From: Paenibacillus glucanolyticus NBRC 15330
Lineage (GTDB): Bacteria > Bacillota > Bacilli > Paenibacillales > Paenibacillaceae
DNA: 64,000 bases
Reading direction: 5' to 3'
Assembly (NCBI RefSeq): GCF_004000885.1
Contig: NZ_BIMC01000018.1
Location: forward strand, 1-64,000
The translations under genes and the position numbers were made by a program. Shown here piece after piece: positions 16,848 through 26,152 of this stretch. The first letter of the stretch is position 1, and each line of letters begins with the position of its first letter. Under the pieces are notes generated by a model. That model saw only the letters and a program-made list of their open reading frames with translations, made no database searches and had not been told where the DNA came from.

Positions 16848-16970
16848 TTGCTTGCACCTCCCTATATCTCAGACTCGCCTAGTAAAGGTGTCCGTTCCAC
16901 AATGAAACGTCCTTGCTAACCCAACCGGAGCGGTTACAGCATGTGCAGCAATTCATCACTAAACACATAC
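16848..16970 (-). ncRNA. Structured rplU leader, candidate L21 leader
   Basis: The roughly 120-base leader between the promoter and rplU contains a CAACCGCTCCGGTTG hairpin and further complementary stretches. Firmicute rplU operons often carry an L21-binding leader (Rfam L21_leader). The position fits; I did not match the consensus structure. Confidence 0.4.
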
Positions 16971-16976
16971 CTAATG

Positions 16977-17005
16977 ATAATATCATATTCCCCATTCACC
17001 GTCAA
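16977..17005 (-). promoter_or_regulatory. Promoter of the rplU operon
   Basis: TTGACG and TATTAT separated by 17 bases on the minus strand, just past the end of rng. Confidence 0.7.
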
Positions 17006-17010
17006 CATCA

Positions 17011-18243
17011 TTACTCGATAACAATGCCTTTGCCTCCGCAATTAACGCAAGGCTTGGCAAATGGGAGCGAAGAGTTTTCCCTGGCTTTTTTACGGGTCAT
17101 TTCCAGCAGCCCCAGCTTGGTCCACCCTACCACAAAACTCTTCGTGCGGTCTTTGCGCATTACGGCCTCCATGACGGATACCACCTGCTGCCGATGCTCT
17201 TCGCGATCCATATCAATGAAATCAACGATAATGATGCCCCCGATATCCCACAAACGCAAAGTTCTTGCAATTTGCTGTGCGGCCATAAGATTTGTCTTAA
17301 GCACCGTTTCCTCGAAATTATCGCCACCGATATATTTGGCTGTATTTACATCCATTATGGTCATGGCTTCCGTCTGGTCTACAACGATGGTCACACCTTC
17401 CGGAAGCGTGATTTTTCTTGCGAAGCCGGCTTTCATCTGCTCGTCCAACCCATAAGCCTGAAAAATCGGCCCCCCTCCCGTGTGGTATGTAACCTTAGGC
17501 TCCATACCGGGAACCGTCTCTTTCAGATAGCTTTTGGTTTCCTCGCCTTTCAGCAAACTATCGATCACAAGTTCGTCATGAAGCGGATCGAAGGAATCCC
17601 GAATAAAGCGCTGCAGCAAACCCAAATCCCGATGCAGCAGTGCCGGAGCTGACGATGATTCTGCCTTCTCCAGAATCCGAGTCCATTCTTTTCTCAGGTA
17701 TTCCAGATCGCCGCTAAGAAATTCCAAGGGCTCGTCCTCGGATACAGTTCGGATAATAATTCCCTCTTCATCTGTGCGAAGCTGCTCACCAATGCTCTTC
17801 AGACGGGCACGCTCGGCTTCACGCCCAATTTTTTTGGAGACGGCCACATAATCCGCTGTAGGCATATACACCATACACCTGCCGGGAAGCGAGAAATGGG
17901 TCGTTACTCTTGCTCCCTTGCCCCCTCTTGGTTCCTTCATAACCTGTACCGTCAGTTCTTGTCCGACCGTCAGCAGCTGCGAGATCGATGGCTTCTGCTT
18001 CGGCTGCTTCTCTAAATGAGGATGGAGCACATCATCAATATATAAAAATGCATTCTTTTTCAGCCCGATATCTACAAAAGCCGCCTGCATCCCCGGCAAT
18101 ACGTTAACAACCCTGCCCTTGTAAAAACTTCCGACTACACTCTCCTCACGACTTCGCTCAACTGCGAACTCGGCTAACCTCCCATCTTCGATGAGGGCCA
18201 TCTGTATGGTCTCATGTTCACAATGAACTATCATTTGCCTCAT
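17011..18243 (-). CDS. rng: Ribonuclease E/G family endoribonuclease
   Basis: 410 residues from the ATG five bases after AGGGGTGAT; a TTG 15 bases further upstream would include that site. An S1 domain (about 35-115, YKGRVVNVLPGMQAAFVDIG) precedes the RNase H-like catalytic part. The metal-binding aspartates are in MDVNT and VDFIDM, and the zinc-link motif CVNCGG is near the C-terminus. This is the short RNase G form without the RNase E scaffold tail. It processes rRNA and decays mRNA. Bacillus subtilis lacks this family and relies on RNase Y. Confidence 0.93.
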   Translation of the reverse strand: MRQMIVHCEHETIQMALIEDGRLAEFAVERSREESVVGSFYKGRVVNVLPGMQAAFVDIGLKKNAFLYIDDVLHPHLEKQPKQKPSISQLLTVGQELTVQVMKEPRGGKGARVTTHFSLPGRCMVYMPTADYVAVSKKIGREAERARLKSIGEQLRTDEEGIIIRTVSEDEPLEFLSGDLEYLRKEWTRILEKAESSSAPALLHRDLGLLQRFIRDSFDPLHDELVIDSLLKGEETKSYLKETVPGMEPKVTYHTGGGPIFQAYGLDEQMKAGFARKITLPEGVTIVVDQTEAMTIMDVNTAKYIGGDNFEETVLKTNLMAAQQIARTLRLWDIGGIIIVDFIDMDREEHRQQVVSVMEAVMRKDRTKSFVVGWTKLGLLEMTRKKARENSSLPFAKPCVNCGGKGIVIE

Positions 18244-18362
18244 GGCATCACCCCTCAAAAAATGGAAGACAATATTCTATTTTTATCCTAACACAATCTC
18301 TCGTGATATAAATGGATAAAGAATGATAGTCCACCCTGCGTCTTCCTCATGATGTTTACGAT

Positions 18363-19226
18363 TTACGCATACCAGGGCGGACCATTTGATGCAAAATAGG
18401 AAGAAATCACATGCTGTTCCGGCACGACGGCAAGCAAGCTGCCCGGTCCGCTCATGACATAGATCAAATGATACTTCTCTCGTTTAAATAGACGCATAAT
18501 ATCGTCCAAAGGTTTCGAAGAATCTGCAACGATTGGCTGGGCAGGACCAAGTCCCTCCAGATTTCGTTCGTAAATCTCGCTCCGATTCACGAGAAATCTC
18601 AAGAAACGGTAATGCACGTTCCGGTAGTCTTCAAAATTGGAATATGCCAGAAACAAGCCGATCATCAGAACGTTTAAACGGATGCCGCCACCCGAGAATA
18701 AAGGCTGCAGACCATATCCGATCATCATCAGACTGCACAATATACCGGCTCGGGAAGCCCATAACAAGGTTGCATGATAGGGTGCGAGCAGACTGATGAC
18801 GGCCTGCAGCACTTTACCACCGTCCAGCGGGAGAATCGGAAGGAGGTTAAACAGGGCGATGACCAGATTCCCCTGAATAATATACGACAACAACTGCTCG
18901 TCTCCCCACCCGGCCCATCTGCAGGTCAGGGTAATCCCGATCATGATCACATTTTGCAGCGGTCCAGCCAGAGCGATCACGATTTCCTTCATAGCCGTCA
19001 TCCTGCCGTCATCTTCAATGACAGCAACGCCGCCGAACGGCAGCATTTGAATGGCTCGTACCTTGAACCCCATCGCTGCCGCTGCGGCGGCATGTCCTAA
19101 TTCATGAATAAATACAATAATAAAAAGGGTCAGCAATTCCAGAAAACGACCGGTGAACACTGACGCCAGCATGACAATAACAAAGAGAGGATGCAGCGAC
19201 AATACAGTTCCCTTAAACTTAATCAA
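18363..19226 (-). CDS. spoIVFB: Stage IV sporulation intramembrane metalloprotease SpoIVFB
   Basis: 287-residue M50 site-2 protease with a TTG start inside the end of spoIVFA. Zinc ligands are in FIHELGH at about residue 40, with the third ligand in ILPLDGG near residue 140. Several membrane segments surround them, and a CBS-like C-terminal part follows (DSSKPLDDIMRLF). It cleaves pro-sigma-K in the mother cell once released from SpoIVFA and BofA. Confidence 0.93.
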   Translation of the reverse strand: MIKFKGTVLSLHPLFVIVMLASVFTGRFLELLTLFIIVFIHELGHAAAAAAMGFKVRAIQMLPFGGVAVIEDDGRMTAMKEIVIALAGPLQNVIMIGITLTCRWAGWGDEQLLSYIIQGNLVIALFNLLPILPLDGGKVLQAVISLLAPYHATLLWASRAGILCSLMMIGYGLQPLFSGGGIRLNVLMIGLFLAYSNFEDYRNVHYRFLRFLVNRSEIYERNLEGLGPAQPIVADSSKPLDDIMRLFKREKYHLIYVMSGPGSLLAVVPEQHVISSYFASNGPPWYA

Positions 19227-20124
19227 ACGGAATCACTTCCGCCGGATCGACATCACGATCCCCCTCTTTGAGTTCGAAATAAAGGGAGGGCGCGCTCCCT
19301 GTGCCCGAAGTTCCCAGCGTACCGATAATATCTCCGCCCTGAACCCAATCATTCACCTTGAGCCCCGTTTCTGCCAGCCTGCTGTACAGTGCCGTTCTCT
19401 CACCCGTATGCTGTATGAGAACGGTAATCCCGTTCTGCGGGTGTTCATTTACCTCAAGCACACGTCCGGTCTCTATACTCTTAACCGCTCGGTCCGCTAA
19501 AGAACCCCCTTCAGCTTCCAAAACGATACCTTTCAGATCGACAGCGAAGGATTGGACCAGGCGTCCCGCAAGAGGAGGAACCAAGGAAGTTCGGGCATTA
19601 ACCTTCGTAGAGTTTTCATCGGTTTGTCCAAAAATAGGGATGAAGGAGGGCGCGCTGCCAAAGTGCTCCTCATACCATACCTGGGCTGCCTGAAAATCCA
19701 TTTCATGGCTCAAGCCTTCGATAATAACAGCCTGGGTTCGAAGCGCCCATGGCTGCTGAAACGAAAACACACCCCAGACTAACCCAAACACTAATACACT
19801 TACGGTAATACGGCGAACCAGTCCGGGGACAAACGAAGCCTTTCTCGGTGGCTCTCCAGGATCTCCAGGGTTCGGGGTATCATACCAGCCCCGATGCCCT
19901 TGCTTCCAAAGCCGCTCAGGGTCCGGTTCATTCTCCACATAACGATCGGAAGGTTTCGCAGGATCGTCCTGTACGAAGCCAGTCTTTTTAACATTGGAAT
20001 TTACAGATGTTCTCTCAGGAATGGCAGGCCACGGCTTATCGGCAAGCATAGGTGACTGCTGACTTTCCAACAGCTCGCGAATGCGGGCTTCCCGTCGGTT
20101 CTTGACTGAAGTTTTAATGTCCAT
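19219..20124 (-). CDS. spoIVFA: SpoIVFA, regulator of SpoIVFB (M23/LytM-like)
   Basis: 301 residues. A long basic, proline-rich cytoplasmic part is followed by one membrane segment at about 105-122 (ITVSVLVFGLVWGVFSF) and an extracytoplasmic M23-like domain at about 205-300 (GRVLEVNEHPQNGITVLIQH, then YSRLAETGLKVNDWVQGGDIIG). The zinc ligands of active M23 enzymes are not all present, as expected for a regulator. SpoIVFA holds SpoIVFB inactive until the forespore signals by cleaving it. It overlaps spoIVFB by eight bases. Confidence 0.88.
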   Translation of the reverse strand: MDIKTSVKNRREARIRELLESQQSPMLADKPWPAIPERTSVNSNVKKTGFVQDDPAKPSDRYVENEPDPERLWKQGHRGWYDTPNPGDPGEPPRKASFVPGLVRRITVSVLVFGLVWGVFSFQQPWALRTQAVIIEGLSHEMDFQAAQVWYEEHFGSAPSFIPIFGQTDENSTKVNARTSLVPPLAGRLVQSFAVDLKGIVLEAEGGSLADRAVKSIETGRVLEVNEHPQNGITVLIQHTGERTALYSRLAETGLKVNDWVQGGDIIGTLGTSGTGSAPSLYFELKEGDRDVDPAEVIPFD

Positions 20125-20139
20125 AGTTCTTTCCCCCTT

Positions 20140-20196
20140 GGGGCTTGTTTTTTACTCTATCCTATGAGGATATGAAAGATATTTAGAACAAGCCCC
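20140..20196. repeat. 10-bp inverted repeat around the spoIVFA promoter region
   Basis: GGGGCTTGTT at 20140-20149 and AACAAGCCCC at 20187-20196 form a perfect inverted repeat with a 37-base interval. Within it a weak sigma-E-like pair can be read on the minus strand (AAATAT, then CATAGGAT). Confidence 0.5.
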
Positions 20197-20252
20197 GTTG
20201 AAGAGGTGGACAGAACATCTGAACCTTAACAAGGGTCCTTGCGAAAGAAACC

Positions 20253-20278
20253 AAAAAACCGATGCCCTGCGGCACCGG
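20253..20278 (-). terminator. Terminator after minD
   Basis: CCGGTGCC pairs with GGCATCGG (one G-U) around a four-base loop and is followed on the minus strand by six T. Confidence 0.85.
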
Positions 20279-20293
20279 TCCCTTCTAAACGCT

Positions 20294-21088
20294 TTAACCC
20301 ATTCCAAAAAACTTTTTGAATTTTGTGAACATCCCTTTTTTCTGATGAATTTGCATCAGGGGAACCGTATCGCCAAGGATACGCCGGGCGATGTTTCTAT
20401 AGGCAATGGCAGCTTGGGAATCCGGGTTCATAACGGTCGGCTCCCCCATGTTTGCCGCTTTAATGACCATCTCATCGTCAGGCACAATACCGATCAGATC
20501 AATATTCAATACCTGAAGCACATCTTCTATCTCCAGCATATCGCCCGATTTCACCATGTTCGGACGAATCCGGTTGACTACAAGTTTTGGTGACTCGACG
20601 TGAGAGCTCTCAAGCAGTCCGATAATCCGATCCGCATCCCGGACTGCCGCGTTCTCAGGCGTTGTCACTACAATCGCTTTATCTGCACCGGCAATGGCAT
20701 TCTTGAAACCCTGCTCGATTCCAGCCGGACAATCAATAATGACGTATTCGAATTCCTTTTTCAATTCAAGCACAATATCTTTCACTTGATCCGGAGAAAC
20801 GGCATTCTTGTCTTTCGTCTGGGCTGCAGGAAGCATATACAACTCATCGAAGCGCTTGTCCTTGATCAACGCTTGATTAAGCCGGCATCGCCCTTCTGCA
20901 ACGTCGCACAAATCGTATATAATCCGGTTTTCCAGGCCCATCACGACATCCAAATTACGAAGACCGATATCTGTATCAACCAGGCACACTTTTTTTCCCA
21001 ATAGTGCCAAAGCCGTGCCGATGTTCGCTGATGTCGTCGTTTTACCGACTCCGCCTTTACCTGAAGTTACGACGATTGCCTCTCCCAT
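20294..21088 (-). CDS. minD: Septum site-determining ATPase MinD
   Basis: 264 residues with the deviant Walker A motif TSGKGGVGKTT, the switch DIGLRNLDVVMG, Walker B VIIDCPAGIE and a C-terminal amphipathic helix (MFTKFKKFF) that binds the membrane. MinD recruits MinC to the poles to block polar division. It ends the mre-min transcript before a clear terminator. Confidence 0.97.
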   Translation of the reverse strand: MGEAIVVTSGKGGVGKTTTSANIGTALALLGKKVCLVDTDIGLRNLDVVMGLENRIIYDLCDVAEGRCRLNQALIKDKRFDELYMLPAAQTKDKNAVSPDQVKDIVLELKKEFEYVIIDCPAGIEQGFKNAIAGADKAIVVTTPENAAVRDADRIIGLLESSHVESPKLVVNRIRPNMVKSGDMLEIEDVLQVLNIDLIGIVPDDEMVIKAANMGEPTVMNPDSQAAIAYRNIARRILGDTVPLMQIHQKKGMFTKFKKFFGMG

Positions 21089-21091
21089 ATT

Positions 21092-21754
21092 CTACACCCC
21101 TTTAAACACATTAAAATCCCGACCCAAACGTGAGATGTTGCTGATCTTGTCGATCTCCATGCTTCCATCCTTCAAATACGCAAACTCCATGACCGTCTCC
21201 CGCGTCTCCCATTCATCCGGCGGTCTGCTGATCATCTGGGAAATACGGAGCTGGGTAGGGGCAAAATACGATGCTGCTATAATGGCTTCTTCGTTGCCGT
21301 CAACACCGGCGTGCGCAGTGCCGCGCAGGGCGCCCAATATGTAAATATCACCGGTACACGAAATCGTTCCGCCGGGATTTACATCACCAAGGAACAAGAG
21401 ATCGCCTTCATGATGCAATACCTGCCCGGAGCGAACCATCCCCGTCTTAAGCGTAAGCTTCTCCACTAGCGACAGCTCAGACTCAAGCGGCGGCGACTCT
21501 ACATTACGTATCAGCAGGTTGCCCTTTTGCTTCAATATGTCAAGAATCGTCTGTTTCTCTTCTTCGGAAATTTGCCTGGAACCGAGTTTCACATCCACAT
21601 GAATAATCGGTCCGGTCAAAATATTCTGATGACTGTGCTCCAGCTTGTAGCGCAGCTCACCAAGCAATTCTTCCAGCTCGCACTGGTCGTCAAGCAGGAA
21701 TACCAGGCCATCTTTGATGCCCTTAATCGTTACATGATTGGATTTTACAGCCAT
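21092..21754 (-). CDS. minC: Septum site-determining protein MinC
   Basis: 220 residues from the ATG reading MAVKSNHVTIKG, preceded by GGGAGGG; a start nine codons further up runs through that site. The N-terminal domain (about 1-105) opposes FtsZ assembly. The C-terminal beta helix (VLHHEGDLLFLGDVNPGGTISCTGDIYILGALRG region) binds MinD. The minC and minD genes are three bases apart. Confidence 0.95.
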   Translation of the reverse strand: MAVKSNHVTIKGIKDGLVFLLDDQCELEELLGELRYKLEHSHQNILTGPIIHVDVKLGSRQISEEEKQTILDILKQKGNLLIRNVESPPLESELSLVEKLTLKTGMVRSGQVLHHEGDLLFLGDVNPGGTISCTGDIYILGALRGTAHAGVDGNEEAIIAASYFAPTQLRISQMISRPPDEWETRETVMEFAYLKDGSMEIDKISNISRLGRDFNVFKGV

Positions 21755-21837
21755 AAGCCTGTCCCTCCCATCCCTATACATTTCGCGCTCAAACCTTCAA
21801 GTTCCTGCTAGTCTAGTAAAATGTCATAATGGAGGGT

Positions 21838-22362
21838 TCAGGATGCCTTCCTTCTCTGATTCTTTGTAATCAGCTCAATCTGCTTGCGAAGGGGAACGTA
21901 AATTGCCAGAGCAAAGGCAAAGTGAACAAGGAGATTGGGAAGCATATGATGGAGCAGCGACCAATTATAAGAGGTCGGATTGAGTCGAAATATCTTATAT
22001 ATGCCAAAGAGCGTGCTGTCAAACAGCAAACTTCCCAGAATGACCACCGTCATCATCATAGGCAAAGGCGCCCGGGGGGATTTAAACACCAGTCCCACCA
22101 GATACGCGGATATGCCCATTGCAAACGAATACGTGCCAATCATCTCACCGTAATACACGATATCGTGTAGAATACCAAACACCAGGCCGAGCACGAGCCC
22201 GGTATGGCGATGGTAATAGATTGATACAAAAAATAAACAAACCAATACGAAATTCGGATAAATCTGAAGCTGCAGCGAGCTTGGCGTTAACCAGAAAACC
22301 ACCGTTCCCTGCAGAATGAACAACACGAACAGCAACAGGAGTAAAATCTGCTTGCGCGCCAT
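21838..22362 (-). CDS. mreD: Rod shape-determining protein MreD
   Basis: 174 residues from the ATG one base after the mreC stop, with GAGGAG inside the end of mreC. About five hydrophobic segments span the protein. GLVLGLVFGILHDIVYYGE is typical of MreD. It works with MreB and MreC in the elongasome that guides lateral wall synthesis. Confidence 0.9.
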   Translation of the reverse strand: MARKQILLLLLFVLFILQGTVVFWLTPSSLQLQIYPNFVLVCLFFVSIYYHRHTGLVLGLVFGILHDIVYYGEMIGTYSFAMGISAYLVGLVFKSPRAPLPMMMTVVILGSLLFDSTLFGIYKIFRLNPTSYNWSLLHHMLPNLLVHFAFALAIYVPLRKQIELITKNQRRKAS

Positions 22363-22363
22363 C

Positions 22364-23239
22364 TTATTCAGGCTCCTCAGGCGTAAACACAACGGTCAGG
22401 TATTTCCAGTCGTCAAACTTGGCCGCCGGTTCGATGGTAGCCGTTCTGCTCTGGCCGTATTGGCTAACCTGAACACTCTTTACCTTACCAATAATCAATC
22501 CTTGCGGAATCACGCCTCCGGCACCGGATGAAATGATTTTATCTTCAGGCTTAATCGGATCATCTTCTGTAATACGCGTCATAAGAAGCGTGTTGGTCTT
22601 CTCGTCGTAGCTCTCAACCATGCCAAACGTTTTGTCTTCTTTACCCAATGCGGTTACCGAAATTGGCTGCGGATTCGGATCCTGTGCATCCATCGTTGTC
22701 AACAGCTTCACCGTGGAGGTGAAGTTGCTTACGCTGCTGATGATGCCAACCATGCCATCCACTGTGGTTACCGACATGTTTACTCTAACTCCGTCGCGTT
22801 CACCGAGATCGATGACAAGCGTTCGGTTGTTAGGGTCTGAATTCACGCTAAGTACTTGAGCGGTTCGATATTCGTATTTATCTCTATTTTTCTGGTTTTG
22901 GGTAAAACGAAGTTCTTCCTTCAGCGCCTCGTTATTCGCTTTTATGCTGTTATAACTCGCACTCTCACGTGAATACTGAGCAACCGCCCGGCGCAGCTCT
23001 TCATTCTCTTCATAAATTTCCTTCATGTTCCGCACGTCTTCAAAGAAACCCGCTATATAGGCAGCGGGCTTATAAAACACACTTTGCACAAAACCTACCG
23101 TATCTTTGACGAATTTTTCGGGCCAAGATAAAGAAGCTCTCGGGCCGAGCGTAAATCCCATAATCGCGATAAACGCTACCAGCCCGATGAGCATAATAAA
23201 CAAACGCTTATTGCCCAGCAGCTTAAACAGTTGCAACAC
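22364..23239 (-). CDS. mreC: Rod shape-determining protein MreC
   Basis: 291 residues. One N-terminal membrane segment (about 10-30), a coiled coil at about 65-110 (IYEENEELRRAVAQYSRES) and the extracellular beta-barrel pair (LVIDLGERDGVRVNMSV, then ISSGAGGVIPQGLIIGKV). The start is uncertain: GTG at 23239 lies almost on the AGAGG, the following TTG is equally possible, and the next ATG is at residue 16. Confidence 0.93.
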   Translation of the reverse strand: MLQLFKLLGNKRLFIMLIGLVAFIAIMGFTLGPRASLSWPEKFVKDTVGFVQSVFYKPAAYIAGFFEDVRNMKEIYEENEELRRAVAQYSRESASYNSIKANNEALKEELRFTQNQKNRDKYEYRTAQVLSVNSDPNNRTLVIDLGERDGVRVNMSVTTVDGMVGIISSVSNFTSTVKLLTTMDAQDPNPQPISVTALGKEDKTFGMVESYDEKTNTLLMTRITEDDPIKPEDKIISSGAGGVIPQGLIIGKVKSVQVSQYGQSRTATIEPAAKFDDWKYLTVVFTPEEPE

Positions 23240-23297
23240 CCTCTAACTTACTGTTTTTCTCTCCCAACATTAGGGGTTTACACTTATCTTCAGATGT

Positions 23298-24332
23298 CTA
23301 CCTTCTAGAACGGACGGCAGAGCTGCTCCGGGATTTAAACAGATGAATGTTCTCGAGCGCTTTGCCTGTACCGATTGCTACACAATCCAGCGGATTCTCG
23401 GCAACAATCACCGGCATGCCCGTCTCTTCGGCAAGCAGTTTGTCCAGGTTACGAAGCAACGCGCCTCCTCCTGTAAGTACAATTCCACGATCCATAATGT
23501 CCGCAGCAAGCTCGGGAGGACATTTCTCCAGGGTTACCTTAACCGCTTCAACGATAGCATTAATGGTATCTGCCAGTGCTTCACTAATCTCATCTGAAGT
23601 AATCGTAATGGTCTTCGGCAGGCCCGTAACCAAATCGCGGCCGCGGATTTCCATCGTTTCCACCGTCTCCAGCGGCATAGCAGAACCTACTTCCATCTTG
23701 AGCTGTTCGGAAGTACGTTCACCAATCATCAAGTTATATTGACGTTTGATATACGAAATAATAGACTCATCCATCTCATCGCCCGCAACACGTACGGAAC
23801 GGCTGGTTACAATACCACCCAGCGAGATGACAGCCACTTCGGTTGTGCCTCCGCCGATATCAACAACCATGCTGCCTGTCGGCTCCCATACAGGCAAGTC
23901 CGCACCGATTGCAGCCGCGAATGGCTCTTCAATGGTGTAAGCTTCGCGTGCGCCCGCTTGCTTGGTAGCATCTTCAACCGCACGCTGCTCAACCGCTGTA
24001 ATACCGGAAGGAACACATACCATCACATTCGGATGACGCGGGAATATGGAACGCTGCTTCTGCGCCTGACGAATAAAGTATTTAATCATTGTAGCCGTGG
24101 TATCAAAATCGGCGATGACGCCGTCTTTCATCGGGCGGATCGCACGAATGTTGCCCGGTGTGCGTCCAATCATCTTCTTAGCCGATTCTCCTACTGCTTC
24201 AATGCTCTTTGTATCTGTACGCAGAGCAACCACGGAAGGCTCTCTAACGACAATTCCTTTCCCACGAACATAAACCAGCGTATTTGCCGTCCCCAAATCG
24301 ATTCCCAAATCTTTCGTAAAACCACCTAACAT
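23298..24332 (-). CDS. mreB: Actin-like cell shape protein MreB
   Basis: 344 residues from the ATG eight bases after AAGGGAG. Phosphate-1 motif DLGIDLGTANTLVYV, phosphate-2 VVDIGGGTTEVAVIS and the adenosine motif GIVLTGGGALLRNLD identify an MreB-type actin. It polymerises beneath the membrane and directs the elongasome. The order radC-mreB-mreC-mreD is as in Bacillus. Confidence 0.97.
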   Translation of the reverse strand: MLGGFTKDLGIDLGTANTLVYVRGKGIVVREPSVVALRTDTKSIEAVGESAKKMIGRTPGNIRAIRPMKDGVIADFDTTATMIKYFIRQAQKQRSIFPRHPNVMVCVPSGITAVEQRAVEDATKQAGAREAYTIEEPFAAAIGADLPVWEPTGSMVVDIGGGTTEVAVISLGGIVTSRSVRVAGDEMDESIISYIKRQYNLMIGERTSEQLKMEVGSAMPLETVETMEIRGRDLVTGLPKTITITSDEISEALADTINAIVEAVKVTLEKCPPELAADIMDRGIVLTGGGALLRNLDKLLAEETGMPVIVAENPLDCVAIGTGKALENIHLFKSRSSSAVRSRR

Positions 24333-24370
24333 GATGTATCTCCCTTTCTTCGTCAATCTGAACTATTATA

Positions 24371-25060
24371 TTACATCAGGCCCCGTTCCTTCAAACTTAC
24401 AAACGATCCATCCCCTATGATCAGATGATCCAGCACTTCGATCCCGACAATTTGTCCTGCCTCCACTAAGCGTGTAGTCAGCGATATGTCTTCCGGGCTG
24501 GGCGTCGGATCTCCGCTAGGATGGTTATGCGCACACACCAGGGATGCACTGCTGCATTTGATGGCTGCTCTGAACACCTCGCGGGGATGAACGATGGAAG
24601 CGTTAAGGCTCCCCATCGATAACGTTTCCTGGGCAATGACATGATTTTTCGTATTTAAAAATACACAGACAAAATGCTCTTTCTGTAAATAGCGCATCTG
24701 TTCACTGAGCAGTTCTGCCGCGTCATGCGGACTGCGAATAATAACTGGCTCTACATGTCTCGATGCGGCCAAGCGCCGTCCAAGCTCAATGCCAGCCTTC
24801 AGCTGAACAGCCTTAGCGGTTCCAATTCCTTTAATTTGCGTAATTTCCTCAATGCTAAGATCCACGAGTTGCCGAATACCGCCTGCTTCCCCCAGCAGCC
24901 GCTGGGCTATATGTACGGCAGATTCCTGGCGGGTCCCGGTCCGAAGCAATATCGCCAGCAATTCTGCGTGGCTTAAAGCGCTCGCCCCATACTGCATCAT
25001 GCGCTCTCTTGGTCGTTCATCATGGGGGATGTCGCGCAGCAATAGCGTTGGCGACTCCAT
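24371..25060 (-). CDS. radC: RadC family JAMM/MPN protein
   Basis: 229 residues. A helix-hairpin-helix-like N-terminus (about 1-95, with ITQIKGIGTAKAVQLKAGIELGRR) and a C-terminal JAMM fold whose zinc motif reads HNHPSGDPTPSPED. The old DNA-repair label is not well supported; the biochemical role is unsettled. It lies 38 bases upstream of mreB. Confidence 0.93.
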   Translation of the reverse strand: MESPTLLLRDIPHDERPRERMMQYGASALSHAELLAILLRTGTRQESAVHIAQRLLGEAGGIRQLVDLSIEEITQIKGIGTAKAVQLKAGIELGRRLAASRHVEPVIIRSPHDAAELLSEQMRYLQKEHFVCVFLNTKNHVIAQETLSMGSLNASIVHPREVFRAAIKCSSASLVCAHNHPSGDPTPSPEDISLTTRLVEAGQIVGIEVLDHLIIGDGSFVSLKERGLM

Positions 25061-25145
25061 ATATTCCCCTCTTTTCTAAGATTTAAATCAGCAGGCCAGC
25101 CAAACCTAAGGATATCCCTATAGTCCGGATGCCGTTGTTCTATAT

Positions 25146-25757
25146 CTATGAATCGGTTAGTACATCCATCCCCATATCAGACAGCATGTCCGAGAGCAAA
25201 GAAAGCGGCAGACCGACTACGTTAAAATAGTCGCCTTCGATTCCTTCCACGATGGTTGCACCCAGGCCTTGAATCGCATACGAGCCTGCTTTATCAGCAG
25301 GTTCCCCGCTCTTTACATAAGCCGCGATCGCGTCATTGCTTAACGATTTCATCTTTACGGTTGTCACACGGTGAGAAACCTGATTACGACCTGATCTCAG
25401 ATCGACACAAGCCACACCCGTGTATACGAAGTGAGCCCGTCCTTGAAGCATGGACAACATCCTTGCCGCGTCAGCCTGATCCGCCGGTTTCCCAAGAACA
25501 TGATCATCTACAACTACAATCGTGTCGCTTCCCACAATGATACCATTTTCCGGATCATCCGTCAGCTTGCGCAGTACCGCTTCCGCTTTACGCAGTGCCA
25601 GTGATTCCACAATTCGCTCTGGCGACCACCCTTGCGGGGTGTCCTCATCTGCTTCACTGGGCATAATCTCAAAAGGGATACGAAGGGAGGCAATCAATTC
25701 CTGACGCCGAGGAGAGGTGGAAGCCAAAATAATACGGCGGTTTCTCTTCTCATTCAA
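25146..25757 (-). CDS. maf: Maf nucleotide pyrophosphatase
   Basis: 203 residues with LASTSPRRQELI near residue 12, EADED, VGSDTIVVVDDHVLGKP and the GSYAIQGLGA block of the family. Maf hydrolyses non-canonical nucleoside triphosphates, and in Bacillus its excess blocks septation. Upstream of radC, as in Bacillus. Confidence 0.95.
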   Translation of the reverse strand: MNEKRNRRIILASTSPRRQELIASLRIPFEIMPSEADEDTPQGWSPERIVESLALRKAEAVLRKLTDDPENGIIVGSDTIVVVDDHVLGKPADQADAARMLSMLQGRAHFVYTGVACVDLRSGRNQVSHRVTTVKMKSLSNDAIAAYVKSGEPADKAGSYAIQGLGATIVEGIEGDYFNVVGLPLSLLSDMLSDMGMDVLTDS

Positions 25758-25782
25758 GGGGGATAATCTCCTTTGTCATGTC

Positions 25783-26025
25783 TTAGAGTCTGCGGTACAG
25801 CCAAACGGCAGCAATAATGCCAAGCAGGCTGAGCAGGCAAACTTTAAGTTCAAGGTTAATGTCATAACGAATAATGTCAAAATCAGCTTGAGGCGACCAC
25901 TTGATTGATGTGGAAGACGTTAGAAAGGACAGGGCTTTAACAGGCAGAAGCGCCTTGGCAAGCCATGATCCGGTCAGCCACCCCAGCAGCAAAAACAAGA
26001 TGAGCATTCCTTTGTTTTTCTTCAT
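25783..26025 (-). CDS. Small two-helix membrane protein, DUF4321-like
   Basis: 80 residues from the ATG with GGGAAGAGG upstream; a longer frame without a good site is rejected. Hydrophobic segments lie at about 7-23 and 62-77, and between them is a polar stretch with SPQADFDIIRYDINLELKV. The size and two-segment layout match the DUF4321 family next to maf in related genomes. Function unknown. Confidence 0.7.
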   Translation of the reverse strand: MKKNKGMLILFLLLGWLTGSWLAKALLPVKALSFLTSSTSIKWSPQADFDIIRYDINLELKVCLLSLLGIIAAVWLYRRL

Positions 26026-26096
26026 GCATCCTCTTCCCTCGCCATATTTTGACACCCTAATTATTATACGGTGAATCGATAAGCAATACAAACAGA

Positions 26097-26136
26097 AATC
26101 CGGCATGGGGAACTATTTCCAATTCCACGCCGGATT
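26097..26136 (-). terminator. Weak terminator candidate after the SPOR gene
   Basis: AATCCGGC and GCCGGATT pair across a 24-base interval that has its own inner GGAA/TTCC pair. The minus-strand T run is poor. Confidence 0.4.
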
Positions 26137-26152
26137 TTACGTTAATTTGAAT

